A stretch of DNA of 64,000 nucleotides from Paramacrobiotus metropolitanus (GCF_019649055.1 NW_026570227.1:2666001-2730000); one strand, 5' to 3'; shown: positions 18,518 to 31,511, numbered from the stretch's first letter. Numbers and translations: made by a program. Notes: generated by a model not told the origin, from the letters alone.

Positions 18518-20514
18518 ATGTCGAGCGGAATTTACCAAGCCAACAGCGTCGATGTTGTGGGTAGTGATGGTCTGGCTCGTTTCGGACGTGTGGTAAATGT
18601 GACGGATCACGGGGTTTTCATTGATTTCCTGTGTCCCAGCTTACACCGCCGCTTTCTCCCCTTCGGCAGCAAAGTCTTCTTTTCTCAACGGGTTTCACCC
18701 AAACAACATGGAGCCGTCGTGGTTCGCTCCCAAGCTGACCCCAAAATGGCCATGGAAGTGCTGATGCGTCCGGATTGGTCAGGTCCTTGGATATGGTTTC
18801 CCGCTCAGGTGGTCCATATGGCGCGCGGTGCAGCACGCAGCCAGTACGATGCTGCCGATGGGGGAATAAAGACCTTGGTAGTGAAGGGACCGATATTGTC
18901 CCGGTTCAACGAATCCGCGAGAAGCATACGAGCGAGTAAGCAACTAAAAATCGATATGAGCGCCATGTGTGTATGACTTGTAAGTTGTTCTTTTAAGTGT
19001 TTTTCGTTTGCACCCATCTAGACGTATTGGGTACAAGACATTCGAGGAATTCAGCGTTCGGTTGCCGGCAATGTGGGGCTCACTAGGCAGGTTGTCGGCA
19101 AATGACCTGAGAAACCAGCTGCGACATCATAAGCACGATTCCCCTTTGTCTTTCTGCAAGGAGGACCGGGCATTTTCTTTTGTGGAAATCTCGCATGGAA
19201 AGCTGTGGTACATTAAATGTTTGAATATCAGTAACTCGAAGCCAGAGCTGATCGAGGTGAGCGTGTTATCAGTGGAAATAATCAAAGCTGACCAATACCC
19301 GTAATTTTATCTTAGCCATTCCGGTTTTTTTAAAAATCCAGGCAGACCAAGTCAATCCATCTGCTCGCTTACTGATAAAATTAGCCAGCCGCCTGATCAG
19401 CCGATTTGGCGTGCCATCCCACGCGGATCTTGAGAGCGTAGACCCTATGGCGTTACCGTTTGAGTTGTGGACGGAGGTCTTCTCGTATCTCAACACACTG
19501 ACGCAGAACTCTCTCCGCTTAGTGTGCTCCTGGTGGGACGGTATTTTGCAGTTGCCGACTTTGACCGCGCACATTATTGTTGCCTGGAAGAAAAAGAAAT
19601 CCATTCGTCGGGACCGTCTTGTGTACTCTGCAACAGCTACTATCTTCAAATGTCTGCGCCCATCCACAAAGACCCTAGTGATCCAAGATCCAACGTGGCT
19701 GTTGGAAGACAGCATTATCGCGCAAATGCTGGACATGGTGCATTATGTTGTCAAGCACACTGGCAACATCCGACTGCAGGTTATCCGTATCATGGGCATC
19801 CGTTGCTATGTGCACGGTGGCAACATCTACCTGTCGGATTACCATGCAGAATGCCTATTCCACAAAACTTGCTTGGCTCTAACTCACGATAGCCATGTAA
19901 CATATGGTCTCAGCTGTGGCGATATTAGCGCAGCTTGTCGCAATCTTCCATGCGATGCCATCCAGTTGATCAACGTCTCTCTCAGCTTGGATTATACCAA
20001 CAGATACGATATATTTCAAGGGACACCGGTCCTGGTCAACAATACGCCTCGCGTTAAGGTAACTCCGGATATGGATTGCGCGGTATGGGAAGCCCTGGAC
20101 GCCGGCTTAACCGTGCCGACGCTCCAACAGCGGCAACAGCTAACGCCCTGGTTGAACTGGTTGAGGGGGAATGCGTCCGATTCCTACGTCAGAACGATGT
20201 GCCAGGTCAGAAGTTCTAATCCAGGCAGTCCTTGTGGTTTGTACTGACAGTGTATCTGAATTCTGATTTTTAAAACAGTCATTGATCTGCGCATTATATG
20301 TGAAATCTCCGGATGTTCGTTTAACAAAACGTTTTTTTGCTAGGTTCTTTGTGCGACGCAGACATCGGATCCACGAGCGTCACTGCATTATCACGGGAAG
20401 AAGTGGTGCATTGATGGCCTGAAGGATTTGCAAGTGGAAAAATTGTCGTCGATTGCGCAGCATTTCCTGATGATACTGAGGGGATGTTTTCGAGAACCAC
20501 GTTATCGCTTTTAA
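18518..20514 (+). CDS. F-box family gene copy A (agenet/Tudor-like domain + F-box)
   Basis: Exons: 18518-18935, 19022-19256, 19342-20205, 20344-20514. Exon 1 (MSSGIYQANSVDVVG...) encodes a compact beta-rich domain with RFGRVVNVTDHGVFIDFLC and WFPAQVV, reminiscent of SH3/Tudor/agenet folds. Exon 3 carries an F-box (PFELWTEVFSYLNTLTQNSLR, ending CSWW) and a leucine-rich-like tail; F-box proteins recruit substrates to SCF ubiquitin ligases. Exon 4 is short (LCATQTSDPRASL). Compared with copies B and C, exon 1 runs in the wrong frame after about 18,850, so it does not join exon 2 in phase. The exon 3 donor is GTCAGA where B and C have GTGAGA. Exons 2-4 are open. Either a recently broken gene or one with base errors. 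The N-terminal fold call is tentative. Confidence 0.6.
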
Positions 20515-20960
20515 TGGCGTAAGCCTAACATCAGAAAACTCGTACTTGATGGTGTTTTTTTAGCGCTTTTAGGTATAACGACTGCAGTCATGCCATAACG
20601 CAGTCGTTTTGTAACCAAGAACTACAAGTACTATTCTGTTAGTAAAAAATTTGATTTCAACTTTTTGATGCTCGGGTTCAAACCAAAACAAGAGCACAAC
20701 TTTGTTGTGTCGGAAACTAATAAATTGTCGGAAGCTGGTTTACTTATTAGTGCTCGACATCCCACCGTAAGCAAATTTCGGTTTTTTTGTTTGCAGTTGA
20801 CGGTGCATAGTAATTTCCTGTTGTACTCGTACATAAAAGCTCTGTGTATGCAGTGATTAGTGATTTTACCGCCTCAGTTAACCCCAATGAAAAATTGGGA
20901 CCTAATCACAGGACATTTCATCTGAATTTGCCGGTGCAGGTGACATGACAGAGACCATGT
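20515..20960. other. Non-coding spacer
   Basis: No gene, repeat or regulatory signal that I can support in this stretch between copy A and the LRRCT-family fragment. Confidence 0.4.
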
Positions 20961-21460
20961 TCGCTGGTGCAGATAATCCGTGATGACAGCTTTCCAGCGT
21001 TCTCCGTGCGACGCATACCGGCATACGTGATGCAAATTACCAGCACCAGGCGGGCTTGGGATACATATTTGGACTACAAGCACTGCCCGGACCAGATTGT
21101 TTGCTTCGTTACAATACGCGACACCGACGAAATCAAACAACTAACCCGTTTGTCGCGCAACCTCCGCGTCACCCGGCAGTCATGCTGTACATGGAAGGCA
21201 GGCCGGTGTTGCAGCACGAGAACTTCCGCCCGATTCAAAAATTAGTCATCAGGTTCGTGCTACGAGAGACTGTGAAAGCAGCCGTTCATTCGACCGACTG
21301 CGAAATCTACGCTTCACGATGATTCTACCCCACTAAACAAAGTTACGAAAAATCAAGTTTGGCGGTGGGAGCTACAGCTCGGTCATCCGCTTACTGGAAT
21401 ATGCATTTACCGATCGGTGGCTGCTTTCAGTGGAATTTGAATTCAGCCAGTCGGATTTTC
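20960..21460 (+). pseudogene. Fragment of the LRRCT-like family (copy 1)
   Basis: Sequence resembling the gene at 32,296-33,051 in order: YLDYKHCPD, TDEIKQLTR, then (in another frame) VMLYMEGRPVLQHENFRPIQ and FVLRE. Reading jumps frames at about 21,160 and decays after 21,460, before the C-terminal cysteine region. A relic, not an active gene. Confidence 0.55.
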
Positions 21461-22525
21461 TGTAGAAACTCCTAAATACTGTTTCGTTAATTTTTGTTAA
21501 ATGTTTGAACTGCGGACCGACTGGCCTATTTCCATATTTTCCTGCATCTGTACTCGTATATTAAGGAAATGGTACACGGACGGCATCAAGAACGCGGAAC
21601 TGAAGGAATTGTTGTCCATTGCGCAACATTTCCTGACGAAACTGGAGGAACCTACTGGGAAGTGACAACTGATTTTATGTGGTCGATTGGTGATACAGTT
21701 ATTTTTTATTCTGTCGGTCGAGAAATGACAAGCGATTTTCATGTGGTCGACGATAATATTAATTTTCATTTCATAGATACAGTACTTGAAAATTATTATT
21801 ATCAGTTACTGTAAAATTAATAAGTTTACAATAACTGACTGATAATAATAATTTCCAAGCACTGTATCTATTCAAAACTTTTTAAGTATCGTTTTGTATT
21901 CTTAATTGAAAACTGTTTCCACTAAGAGCTGCAACTGCGAAAATACGAGTACCGTACGAACGCTTTTATCCAAATGTGGACAAGCAAAACGTTTTGGTAA
22001 ACCAACACACCTACGTCTTCAGCATCAGGGAAACAGTATGTATGCCATTGTATGGCACGCTTGCGAGCGAGAGCAGTAAAGCAAAAAGTGGCCAATCGGC
22101 AACCTCCACCTATCGTGCAATTAAAACTTGCTGCTGTTGTTTAACGAGGTCAGAGAAACACACCGGCTCTATCACACGGTCAGAGAAACACGGTCAAACA
22201 CGGTCACCGGTCAGAGAAACACACCGGCAACTTCTCACAGGAAAGTTGCACCCACAATAACCTAAGCGGCCATTACTGTGGTTCACTGACTGACTGGCTG
22301 TTGATTTTAGATACCCTTAACATTGAAAAACTGTTCGATTATCGTGGAAGGCCTTTGAAATTGTTCAAAACGATAAGAACGGAAATTATTTCGCCATTCC
22401 AGTGAATTGTTGTTCGATTTTCCTTGATTTCTATATCAACACACGCAAAACAGGTGTCTGTCACTAATGTAACGCTGCCGCGATTCAAAATTTATTTTTG
22501 CTTCGTGCAGAGCTAACCGTAAGCC
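21461..22525. other. Non-coding DNA with a foldback and a short tandem repeat
   Basis: Contains an imperfect hairpin (21,775-21,869) and a short tandem repeat of GTCAGAGAAACAC units (about 22,148-22,232). A piece near 22,080-22,130 matches the region upstream of copies A and C, marking the start of the copy B duplication. Confidence 0.5.
21775..21869. repeat. Imperfect foldback, arms about 35 bp
   Basis: The left arm begins AGATACAGTACTTGAAAATT and the right arm ends in its reverse complement with about three mismatches, with a loop of about 25 bp. Could form a stem-loop or be a small MITE remnant. Confidence 0.6.
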
Positions 22526-24063
22526 ATGTCCAGCGGAATTTACCAAGCCAACAGCGTCGATGTTGTGGGTAGGGATGGTCTGGCTTGCTACGGACGAGTG
22601 GTGGATGTGACGGATGACGGGGTCTTCGTTGACTTCCTGTGTGCCAGCCTACGCCGTCGTTTCCTGCCCTTTGGCAGCATGATCTCCATTCATAAATGGC
22701 TGTATCCCGTTGATCATGCAGTCGCCGTTGCTCGTTGTCAAGCCGATTCCAGCATCGCAATGGAGGTGTTGATGCGCCCGAATATCGAAACTTTCTCCGG
22801 TCCGTGGATTTGGTTCCCTGCCGAGGTGGTTAATATAGCGCGCGGTGCAGTACGCCGACAGTGTAATGTGGTTTCAGTTCGCTGGCGGAACAAGGTGGTT
22901 TGTGGTGCGAACGAAGATCCCAAAACGGATGTCGTTCCGGTTCAACGAATCCGCGAAAAACCAACGAGAGAGTAAGCAGGCCAAAGTCGACGTATTACAT
23001 GTGCTCCTATGCTTATTTACGTTTTTTAACAGTTTATTTTTCATTTGAACAAACCTAGGCGTATTGACAAGAAGGGATTTGCCAAGCTCAGCGTTCAGTT
23101 GCCGAGAGTGTGTGGCTCGGTGTCTGCTGCTACAATATTGCGTACCGGATTTGTGTGTTTACCAGAATGACCTTACATTCTCTTTGGTGGAAGTTGTGGA
23201 TGGACGCTTATATTACCTCGAGAGTCAGAGCAGCATCCTTAAGCATGGATGGATTCGTAGTGATGGACCCGTGGTAAGTTAGTTTAATGTATTTCCACGA
23301 AAACTCTTCGTCTTTAAAATAAATGAAACCGGTAAGGTGTAGCCGTAAGCAGTTTTTATCATTTCCGTTACCTTAATTATTGCAAAGGGTCGATAATAAA
23401 TCAGTTCAGCCCCCAAAATCTACATGTCGGTGGTTTTGGCGTTTACTTCCAGGGATACTGTAACACACCCGTCGGCTGAATTGCTTAAAATGGTGACAGC
23501 CCTCGTAATCGGCCGTTCTCGGGAGTTACCATTCGCGGATACTGCAGGCGCAAAGGCCATGCCGGTGGAGTTGTGGACGGAGGTCTTTTCGCATCTCAAC
23601 ACATTGACGCAGAACGTTCTACGTGCTGAACGCTGCTTTGGTCGCGCCGCCGCGTCAGCAGATGCAAAAGCTAATGCACTGGTTGAAAGGGAAGGAGGCT
23701 GATTCCTATGTCAGGACGGTTTGCAGGGTGAGAAATTTTAATCCAGCCAGGTTTTGTACTGAGAGGCAGGTGATAGTGGATCTGAACTTTAATTTTCATT
23801 GCAAAGTCGTTCGTTTGCGCAGCGCGCATTATATGCGAAGAAACAAACTGGCGGCGTGAATATTAACCACTTTTTTCTTTCGCTAGATTTTGTGTTTGAC
23901 GCAGTCAGCGGATCCACGGGCGTCACTGCACTACCGCGGGAAGGAGTGGTGCAAAGATGGCATGCAGGATTTGCAAGTGGAAAAATTGTCGCCGATTGCG
24001 CAGCATTTCTTGATCGAACTGCAGGAATACTCTGTGGGGACGACGTTAATGTGGTTGCAGTGA
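22526..24063 (+). pseudogene. F-box family gene copy B, internally deleted
   Basis: Exon 1 (22526-22971) is fully open and gives the best view of the N-terminal domain: CYGRVVDVTDDGVFVDF, RRFLPFGS, GPWIWFPAEVVNIARGA, then a basic tail QRIREK. The GTAAGC donor and exon 2 start (23,059) agree in phase. Exon 2 then meets an early stop at about 23,168. Exon 3 (from about 23,453) has the F-box (PVELWTEVFSHLNTLTQN) but breaks off near 23,625 and resumes with only its last 80 bases: roughly 480 bp of the leucine-rich-like region are missing relative to copies A and C. Exon 4 (about 23,887-24,063) is open. A decayed copy. Confidence 0.65.
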
Positions 24064-25225
24064 TTAATGATCTAATGCTTGGAGGTTATTCATACTGTAC
24101 TTTATTCATGTTTCTTTAGCTTTGTTATATCTGCTGTATAGCTGAATAATAATTAAAAAGACGGCAATAATAAAGGCTGAGTTATCATTATGGCAGGTGC
24201 AGGTTTAGTGTTGCGACGCAAGACAAACCAGCAATAACAAATGGATCGTTTGAATTTTAAACACTGAAATTGAGGTATCTGTACTACCCTGTAGATACAA
24301 ACAGCAGCGTCGTTGCAGTCTCTAATAGAATTTTCAGGATGTACAAAAACTCATCGTCACAAAGTTGTGGGATTTTTTTCCCGCATGTGCCGCAAATTGT
24401 TAAAAACGAACGAAAAGATAATTCCCCGTATGACTTGATATCTGTAACATTAGCCGTCGCAACTCATATAATAATATTAGTTACTTGCTTGAGTTTTTTC
24501 CGTGTTGTGGCATCACAATAATCGTACTGAGCTTTTGATTTAATATTGCTGCCTAGAATTTAATCTAACAGTCTTCACTTCTTAACATTTAACAACTATT
24601 AAATTTTACTAGTATACATATTACTGACATATTATTTCATTATTTATACATTTTACTAATATACATATATACGTAATTATTATCTTATCCATTCACCTTG
24701 ATTTTTTTAATAATTAACTTCAGTATTAATTATCAATCAACGATATATGAAATCGACATAATACAGAAACGCCAGAACTGCGAACGCAGCCGTTCATTCA
24801 ACCCACCGCAAATCGAAATCGACGCTGATACTCCGAGTATCACTTTGGCAGCAGCATGAAAATAGAGCGGGACGCTTAAAAAGTTAAAGCAAAAAGTGGC
24901 CAATCGGCAATGCACCAATCGTGCAGAAAAGTAAAGCATGCAAATCCGCAGGGTTTATCTCTGACCTCGTTAAACAAGAAGAACATAAAGAACGACGTGT
25001 TCAGTCATCTCTCTGCGTGTGACCTGTGCGAATATAATCTACACTGTTAAAAGCGCTTAAGTACAAAACTTTTTCCACCATTCTCTGCGTGGTCTTTTCA
25101 ATTTTTGTTTTTCTACCCAAGTTCATGTACCTAAAACATGTGTCAATGATCAGTGTATGGCTGCTACGTTTCAAAGCATCTGGACATTTGTTTTTACCTT
25201 GCAGAGCTGTAGCTAATCACCGGCC
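24064..25225. other. Non-coding DNA; second half of the upstream duplication
   Basis: No supported gene. 24,270-24,990 is the counterpart of 16,600-18,180, followed by the immediate 5' region of copy C. Confidence 0.55.
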
Positions 25226-27466
25226 ATGTCTCGGGGAGTCCTTCAAGCCAACAGCGTCGACGTCATGAGTAGCGATGGTCTGGCTCGCTACGGACGCGTG
25301 GTGGATCTGACGGATGATGGCCTCTTCGTTGACTTTCTGTGTCCCAACTTAAGCCGCCGTTTCCTCCCCTTCGGCAGTAAAGTCACCATTCCTAAGTGGT
25401 TATCTCTCAATGAACACGCAATCGCAGCAGCTCGTTGGCAAGCAGATCCCAGCATCGTCATGGAGGTGCTGATGCGTCCGAGTTCCTCGGGCCTTCCTCC
25501 GGTCCCTGGATTTGGTTTCCCGCTCAGCTGGTCAATACAGCGCGCGGTGCACTGCGCTATCGGTGCGATGTGGCAGTAGTTCGTTGGTGGAACAAGGCGG
25601 TTCGTTGTGCGAACGACGATCCGTATACGGATCTCTCCAGTTGAACGAATCCGCGAAAAACTTACCGGCGAGTAAGCAAGCAGGAGAAACTCGATACAAT
25701 TGCTCATGTGTTTATCGTTATTTTTAAAAGAAAATGTTTTTCCTTTGATCACACAGAGGCGTGTTGACAAGAAAGTCTTTGTTTGCCAAGCTCAGCCGGC
25801 AACTGAAAATGTATGGCTCGGTGTCGGCCCAAGACTTGAAAAGTCTACTACAACGACATCGGAAGTTGGATTTGTGTTTCTGTGAGAATGACGATACTGA
25901 TACAATGTCCTCTCCATGTTGGAAGTTGTGGATGGACGTCTGTGTTATATCCAGCGTCAGAGTATTATCGTTAAGTCAGGAGGGACTGACAATTATGAAT
26001 CTGTCGTAAGTTGGTCTGTTTCTGTGAAGATTATGTTCGTCTTTAAGTGAAATAAAAGTTAGTTGAAAGCGGTAAGCAGTTTTCCTTATTTTCGATACTT
26101 CAAGAATTTCCATTATAACGATAGCACGTAAAACAGTCTAACTCATAAATTACATAAGTCAGTGATGCCGGCGTTCTCTTCTAGAACTGGAGCAGACCGT
26201 TCCCTCAATTGCTCAACGAGTTGACCGACCTCTTAATCGGTCATCTTCGCGAGCCAGCATTCGCAAACGCTGCAAGCGCACAACATACTGTGGCGCTACC
26301 GGTGGAGTTGTGGACGGAGGTCTTCTCGCATCTCAGCACACTGACGCAGAACTCCCTGCGCGCTGTGTGCCCCTCGTGGGACTGCATTCTGCAGTTGCCG
26401 GTACTGACTACCCACATTATTATCACCTGGAAAAACGGCAAAATAGAAAAACCTCCGTCCGCCCGCATTATGTACTATGTAACGGCTCCCATCTTCAAAT
26501 GTCTCCGCCCATCCACAAAGACGCTTTTGGTCGAAGACCCAACATGGTGGTTGGGTGACAGCGCTTTCTTGCAAATACTGGACATGATGCATTATGTTGC
26601 CAACCATATGAGTAACATTCGGTTGCAAACTATCCGTATCAAGTATGTCTCTTGCCATCTGCACCGGGACAACAGCTACCTTCAGGACTGCCGCAGAGAA
26701 TGTCTGTTCCATAGACCTGCCACGTCTGCAACTTCCGATGACCTTGTACGGCATACTCTCAACTTCAGCGACTTTATCGCGGCTTGTTGCGATCTTCCAT
26801 GCAATACCATCCAGTTGATCTACATGTTTATTAAGTTGAATTGTAACCACACATATAGTACATTTTTCTTGCGACTGTTCGGGATCATGGCTACGCCTCG
26901 CATCAAGGTTATTGCGGATAGTGTGAATATGGAATGTGCGGTATGGGAAGCGCTGGACACCGGTTTCATCGTGCTGACGGACCATGAGCGCCAAAAGCTG
27001 GCGAACTGGTTAAAATGGGATGTGGATGTTGACGTTTGCAAGGTGAGATCCTTGAAACCCATCTCTGGCGCCATAATTATGGCGCTTTGGGATAATATTG
27101 CGGCTTCCAGTTTGAACAAATTTCCATGCAATTTTTCGAAGTTTCGTGTACACCAACGACTTACCTGGAGAGAAGTTCAGAAAAAATTTAAGATCTAAGA
27201 AAAAACGACCACCTGCTGACCCAAATACATGAAATTAATGCTGATGTAGCAGATAAATTCGCCTGCTACTTTTAGTAGTTGTCTCCTTTCTCTTTCGCCA
27301 GATTCTCTGCGCAATACAGACTGCGGATCCGCGGCCGACAGTGCATAACCGCGGGAAGAAGTGGTGCATTGATGGCATGAAGGATGTGCAAGTGGAAAAA
27401 CTGTCGGCGGTTACGCAGCACTTCCTGTTCGAACTGATGGCATTTGCTGAAGGGAAACGCTCATGA
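25226..27466 (+). CDS. F-box family gene copy C, full-length exon set with indels
   Basis: Exon 1 from 25226 (MSRGVLQANSVDV...) changes frame near 25,495 and again near 25,638; exon 2 (from about 25,758) changes frame near 25,775; the 5' edge of exon 3 also lacks a base. The body of exon 3 (26,209-27,042) is cleanly open with an F-box (PVELWTEVFSHLSTLTQNSLR) and a leucine-rich-like region. Its donor is GTGAGA at 27,043. Exon 4 (27302-27466) is open and ends EGKRS. Four one-base differences spread over otherwise conserved exons suggest either early decay or uncorrected sequencing errors. Likely role, if active: an SCF substrate receptor. Confidence 0.55.
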
Positions 27467-27734
27467 GCTTGATGATACAGGGCGGTTGAGATATGACTCG
27501 CACTGTTGTGCGTTTCTGTGGTCCTTTGATAACTGCTGCAGTCATGCTATAACGCGTTTTCATCGGGCATGCTTGGAGTAATTCGTACGAAGGGGCGGGA
27601 GGGCTGTTACTTTGTAAGTTGGGAATTTGGTTGTAGCTGCTTGATGCTCGGTAACTGATCCACTGCAATAGCAGATGTTTGTTGCAATTGTGTCAGAACC
27701 TAATAAACTGCTGGAAACTGGTTGTAATATTAAG
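27467..27734. other. Non-coding spacer up to the Harbinger element
   Basis: No supported gene; the 3' flank of copy C up to the left inverted repeat at 27,735. Confidence 0.4.
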
Positions 27735-27752
27735 GGTATTCGAAACTGAATA
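27735..27752 (+). repeat. Left terminal inverted repeat of the Harbinger element
   Basis: GGTATTCGAAACTGAATA, identical to the reverse complement of 31512-31529. Confidence 0.75.
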
Positions 27753-27895
27753 AGCGACATAGATTAGCCGCGAAAGTGCAACAGCGCGAAACGTGACAAA
27801 TTTGAAGAGATAAGGAATCGATTCATAACTGGATCATTTTCACAATCACGCCATAAGCGTTACGCCCTCAAAACGCGCGAAAAGTCAAAATGAAC

Positions 27896-27915
27896 AAGCT
27901 ACTCGCGAGTAGCTT
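27896..27915. repeat. 20-bp perfect palindrome
   Basis: AAGCTACTCGCGAGTAGCTT is its own reverse complement; it lies in the left subterminal region of the Harbinger element and may be a protein-binding site. Confidence 0.6.
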
Positions 27916-28122
27916 TTCTAGGCGCGAAAGGCGCTTATTTCCTTTATCTGACAGAACACATCGATAAATTCAACAAGTTCTTCTCAACTTACATCAGTTC
28001 TTTGCGGCGTAGTATATACATATATGTATATATATCTCCACCTTTCCGTACTCGTATTATCGTATTGATATTTAATTACGGGATTATAATTAATAATTAT
28101 TTTGCAAAACACTCGCTTATTC

Positions 28123-29641
28123 ATGTCATCGACTGCGGCGCCTTCTAAGAAGAAGCTGAAATCAGACAGAGCAAAGCCTGTAACGATCGCTCCATTGCCC
28201 AGTATCTCTACTGGTCCTTCTCGATCTGTGTCCACCATTCCGTCTCCTGTTGTTACTACGGCGAAGCCACGCAAGCGAGCCACTCGGGACACTAGCCCAC
28301 GCGGCTATAACACATGGAGTGAGAGCGAAGACAGAACCTTAGCTGACTGGCTTAGCGAGAAGGCAAACTACGACCGATGGAAATCTTCTGGGAAAAAGAA
28401 AGAGGGAGGAGAGAAGAAAATCCGTGTTGCTGCAGTCATTGGGGAGCACGTGGCAAAGGAATGCAACACCGAGCGAAGAACGGCTAAGCAAGTGAAGGAC
28501 AAAATCGGAACCTGGGAAGATAAGTACAAGAAAGCAAGCGACTGGGTGAACAATACCGGAGCGGGACTTGTTGATGCCAACCTGGATCGCGAAGGCAGAT
28601 TAAAACAGCAGACGATCGAAGGTACTTATATACAAAACAGTGTGTGCTATGCCTTCAATGATTTTTGGATGCTGTCGTTTGTATTGCAATTAAAAAAACT
28701 TACAAAAAACAAATTTTAAAAAAATTTTAAAATTTAAATAGTTTTGATTTCACTGTATAAGAAGTTCTTGACAAATATTAAAAGGTTTCTTAATCTTATA
28801 GACCATTTCAAAAACTTTTAAAATGTGAAGTTCCAAATTTTAAAATCTGCAATGGCAGATCGTTTTCTTTTACTGAAAAAATAGGAAATAAGCAAAAACC
28901 TAATTTTTGAAAAAAATATGTTTTTTGCATTTTTTGGGACATAACATTATGTAACAAGTAGTATTATATGACATTATTATAGACTTGTACATGTTGACTT
29001 TGCGTCAGCTGTTCTCTTAACTTTTAGTTGCGGTGAAGAAAATGTTCAAGTACTTTTATGAACTGGATCCTGTTTTTGGCTGCCGCCCGGCCATTGAACC
29101 ACCTTATATAAGCCAAACAGATGTTGAGCCGCAGGACGATGAACGAATGTTGCTTGGCGACTCCGGATCACCGGGTGACGATAACTCAGATGAGTCTGCG
29201 GCATCACAGTCTTCAAAATCAACCGACCTGCGCGTGGCTGCTGAGGTGCAACAAGGCGATGAAGAGTTCAAGAGCTACAACGACATGCGGTTGGACGGCG
29301 ACGTTCTGGATTCCGATTCTGACACCGATAAAACAAGCCGCTATACTAAAGAAATCAATGGGAAGACGTCGAAAACCAAAGTCAAGCCGGCTTCCAAGGC
29401 GCCGCTGTCATTCAGTGAGACTTTACTGCAACTGGACAGGACTCATGCCAGCCAGATAGAGAAACAGATGGAGCTTTCCCGTATGCGCATTGAACAGAAA
29501 GCTAAACTGGAGCAAGATAGGATAGATTTACAGCGGAAACAGTTGGAGGGAGATGACAAAGACCGAAAAATTAAGGAAACGGAACAAGAGCTGCGCCGGA
29601 TGGAGCTTCGCATTAGAATGCGAGAATTAGGAATGAAATAA
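28123..29641 (+). CDS. Myb/SANT-like protein of the Harbinger transposon
   Basis: Exons 28123-28621 and 29028-29641, GTACTT donor and TTTTAG acceptor, phase 1 on both sides, 370 residues. Residues about 65-150 form a trihelical SANT/Myb-like domain (TWSESEDRTLADWLSEK ... TAKQVKDKIGTWEDKYKKA). An acidic/serine-rich linker follows and the C-terminus is a long charged coiled coil (KQMELSRMRIEQKAKLEQ). In this superfamily the Myb-like partner binds the transposon ends and brings the transposase to the nucleus and DNA. Fully open. Confidence 0.8.
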
Positions 29642-29890
29642 AGTGCTGTTTTAACGCCAGTTGGCAGGTCTGTATTTCCGGCACATGACCAGTCTTATTG
29701 TGCAACAATTTTCTTATCATCGTTGTTTTATGTACTCATATAATTAGTTCTTATTATTGTTTATGTGTGTTGCTTTTATACTTGTACAATTACAGTTACA
29801 ATGGTACATATTACAGTACTTTACAGCGTAACGCAAATAACAGCGGTGTTTTTATTTCTTCATACAAGTATTGATTTGCCACATTGAAAA

Positions 29891-31167
29891 TTACTCAGCC
29901 ATGCTTGTTAGTACAGCATTTTTAATTCGTTCTCTTTTTTGTGATCTTTCTTCCGCTAGAGGAACGATTTCATCCGCTTCGTTGCCGGGTTCATCAGATG
30001 CCCGTTTAGGTAGTTCACCCCATGTTGGATCATAAGGATCTCTTGTATCGATGCAAATGTTATGTAATACAGTACATGCACGGAACCACATAACTGCTCG
30101 AGCGTGATCAGCCTTGCATGCAATTAATACTCGTAGACCTTTTAAGCACTGAAACCGGTTTTTTAACATACCGATGCAATGTTCGACTTTAACTCTCAGA
30201 CGGGAATGTGGCTTATTAAATCGCCGGTTGGCAATACTTCTTTCTTTTTCGCCTTTCCGGTATGGGGGCAAAACTGTGGTGCTTACAGCATAAGCGCTGT
30301 CGGCAAGTATATATTCATCCTTTTTGAAGTACTTTCCCGAGTTACGCCAAAGCTCGGTATTCTTGTAAACGCGACTGTCATGAGTTGCACCCGTAAAACC
30401 ACAACAGGTATACATAATCCGTTTGTTGTCATCGCATACTACCATTGCGGAAAGGGAGTAGCTCTTCTTTCTGCTGAAATAATCTTCTCCATTCAGTCCG
30501 GCTTGACAGCCAGGACGATGTCAGTTCCGTCCACAAATCCAATGCAGCTTGGGAAATGGTGACTGGACTTAATCCGGTGTTTAATTTCCTTTTTTTCGGC
30601 TGATGTTGGCCACCGCGCTACATCTTTTTCGATAGAAATTAAAGCCAGTATTACCCGCCTTGTGCTTAAATCCACCGTTCCTTCTGATACGCCGAACTTT
30701 CGAGCAACACATCCCACAGAAGCAGCATTTTCGGATGAACCCAACCGGCATAAAGAAATGGCCAGTTGCTTTCGAACAGGCATTTGAGAGTAGTTAGATT
30801 TGTTTGTAAAAATTTTATGATTCGAAATCCGGTTAAGAATTTCTTCAAATGTTGTACGGGACATTCGCATTTCTTGCCGGAAACGATTATTGTCTAAATT
30901 AAAAAGTAGGTCTTCATAAAAAGCGTGGGATTTTGGGATAGGATGCCGCTCCACATATTTTACATGATCGAGATACAGCCGCAACATAATTGGTGATGTT
31001 AGGTCATCCTACAATCCACTACAGTAGCTTTCATCTTCAGATGAATCGGATTCACTGCTACTGCTTTCGACTTTCAGCTGATAATTTAAAATTTCCTGGG
31101 ATTTTTTTCGCAATATGATGTGCTCAAGTAATGTGGCAGCTGACTGACGGAAACTGCGCCTTGGCAT
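29891..31167 (-). pseudogene. Harbinger DDE transposase (HARBI1-like), two lesions
   Basis: Reading starts at ATG 31167 (MPRRSFRQSAATLLEH). A TAG at 31011-31009 interrupts before the body resumes in the same frame. The HTH-like region and first catalytic Asp (GFVDGTD) follow. A one-base frameshift near 30,490 is followed in the new frame by GEDYFSRK (about 30,485-30,460), the second Asp (ILADSAY) and the catalytic Glu (KVEHCIGMLKNRF), ending 29891. The enzyme cuts and pastes the element. With a nonsense codon and a frameshift this copy is probably inactive. Confidence 0.85.
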
Positions 31168-31511
31168 TTTAGCAAACTATAGTTTAATTATTTACGGAAT
31201 AATAAATGCAATCGCAAGCGGTGTTCCGATAGTACTCGTAATAACCGCAATAATAATAACCGATAGTAATAACCGCAAGTACTTATTTACGTTATAAGTT
31301 AACAAGTAGATGTAGACGGTATAGCACATGATGCCACAATAAAATGATGTCCTACAGCAGTGCAAAAGCAAGAAAAGCTGTCGGGTTTAGCGCTCTCGAA
31401 GTAAGACGGCGTGAAGGAATGTGTGATGCATGATCAGTTTTTGTTTACTGGTTCATATTTTTATGCATCAACAATCACGTCCGCTGATAATCGCGGCGAA
31501 AATATTCAGCG

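Noticed and set aside
29121-29459. Arg-rich plus-strand frame
   Set aside because: Out-of-frame shadow of the second exon of the Myb/SANT-like gene.
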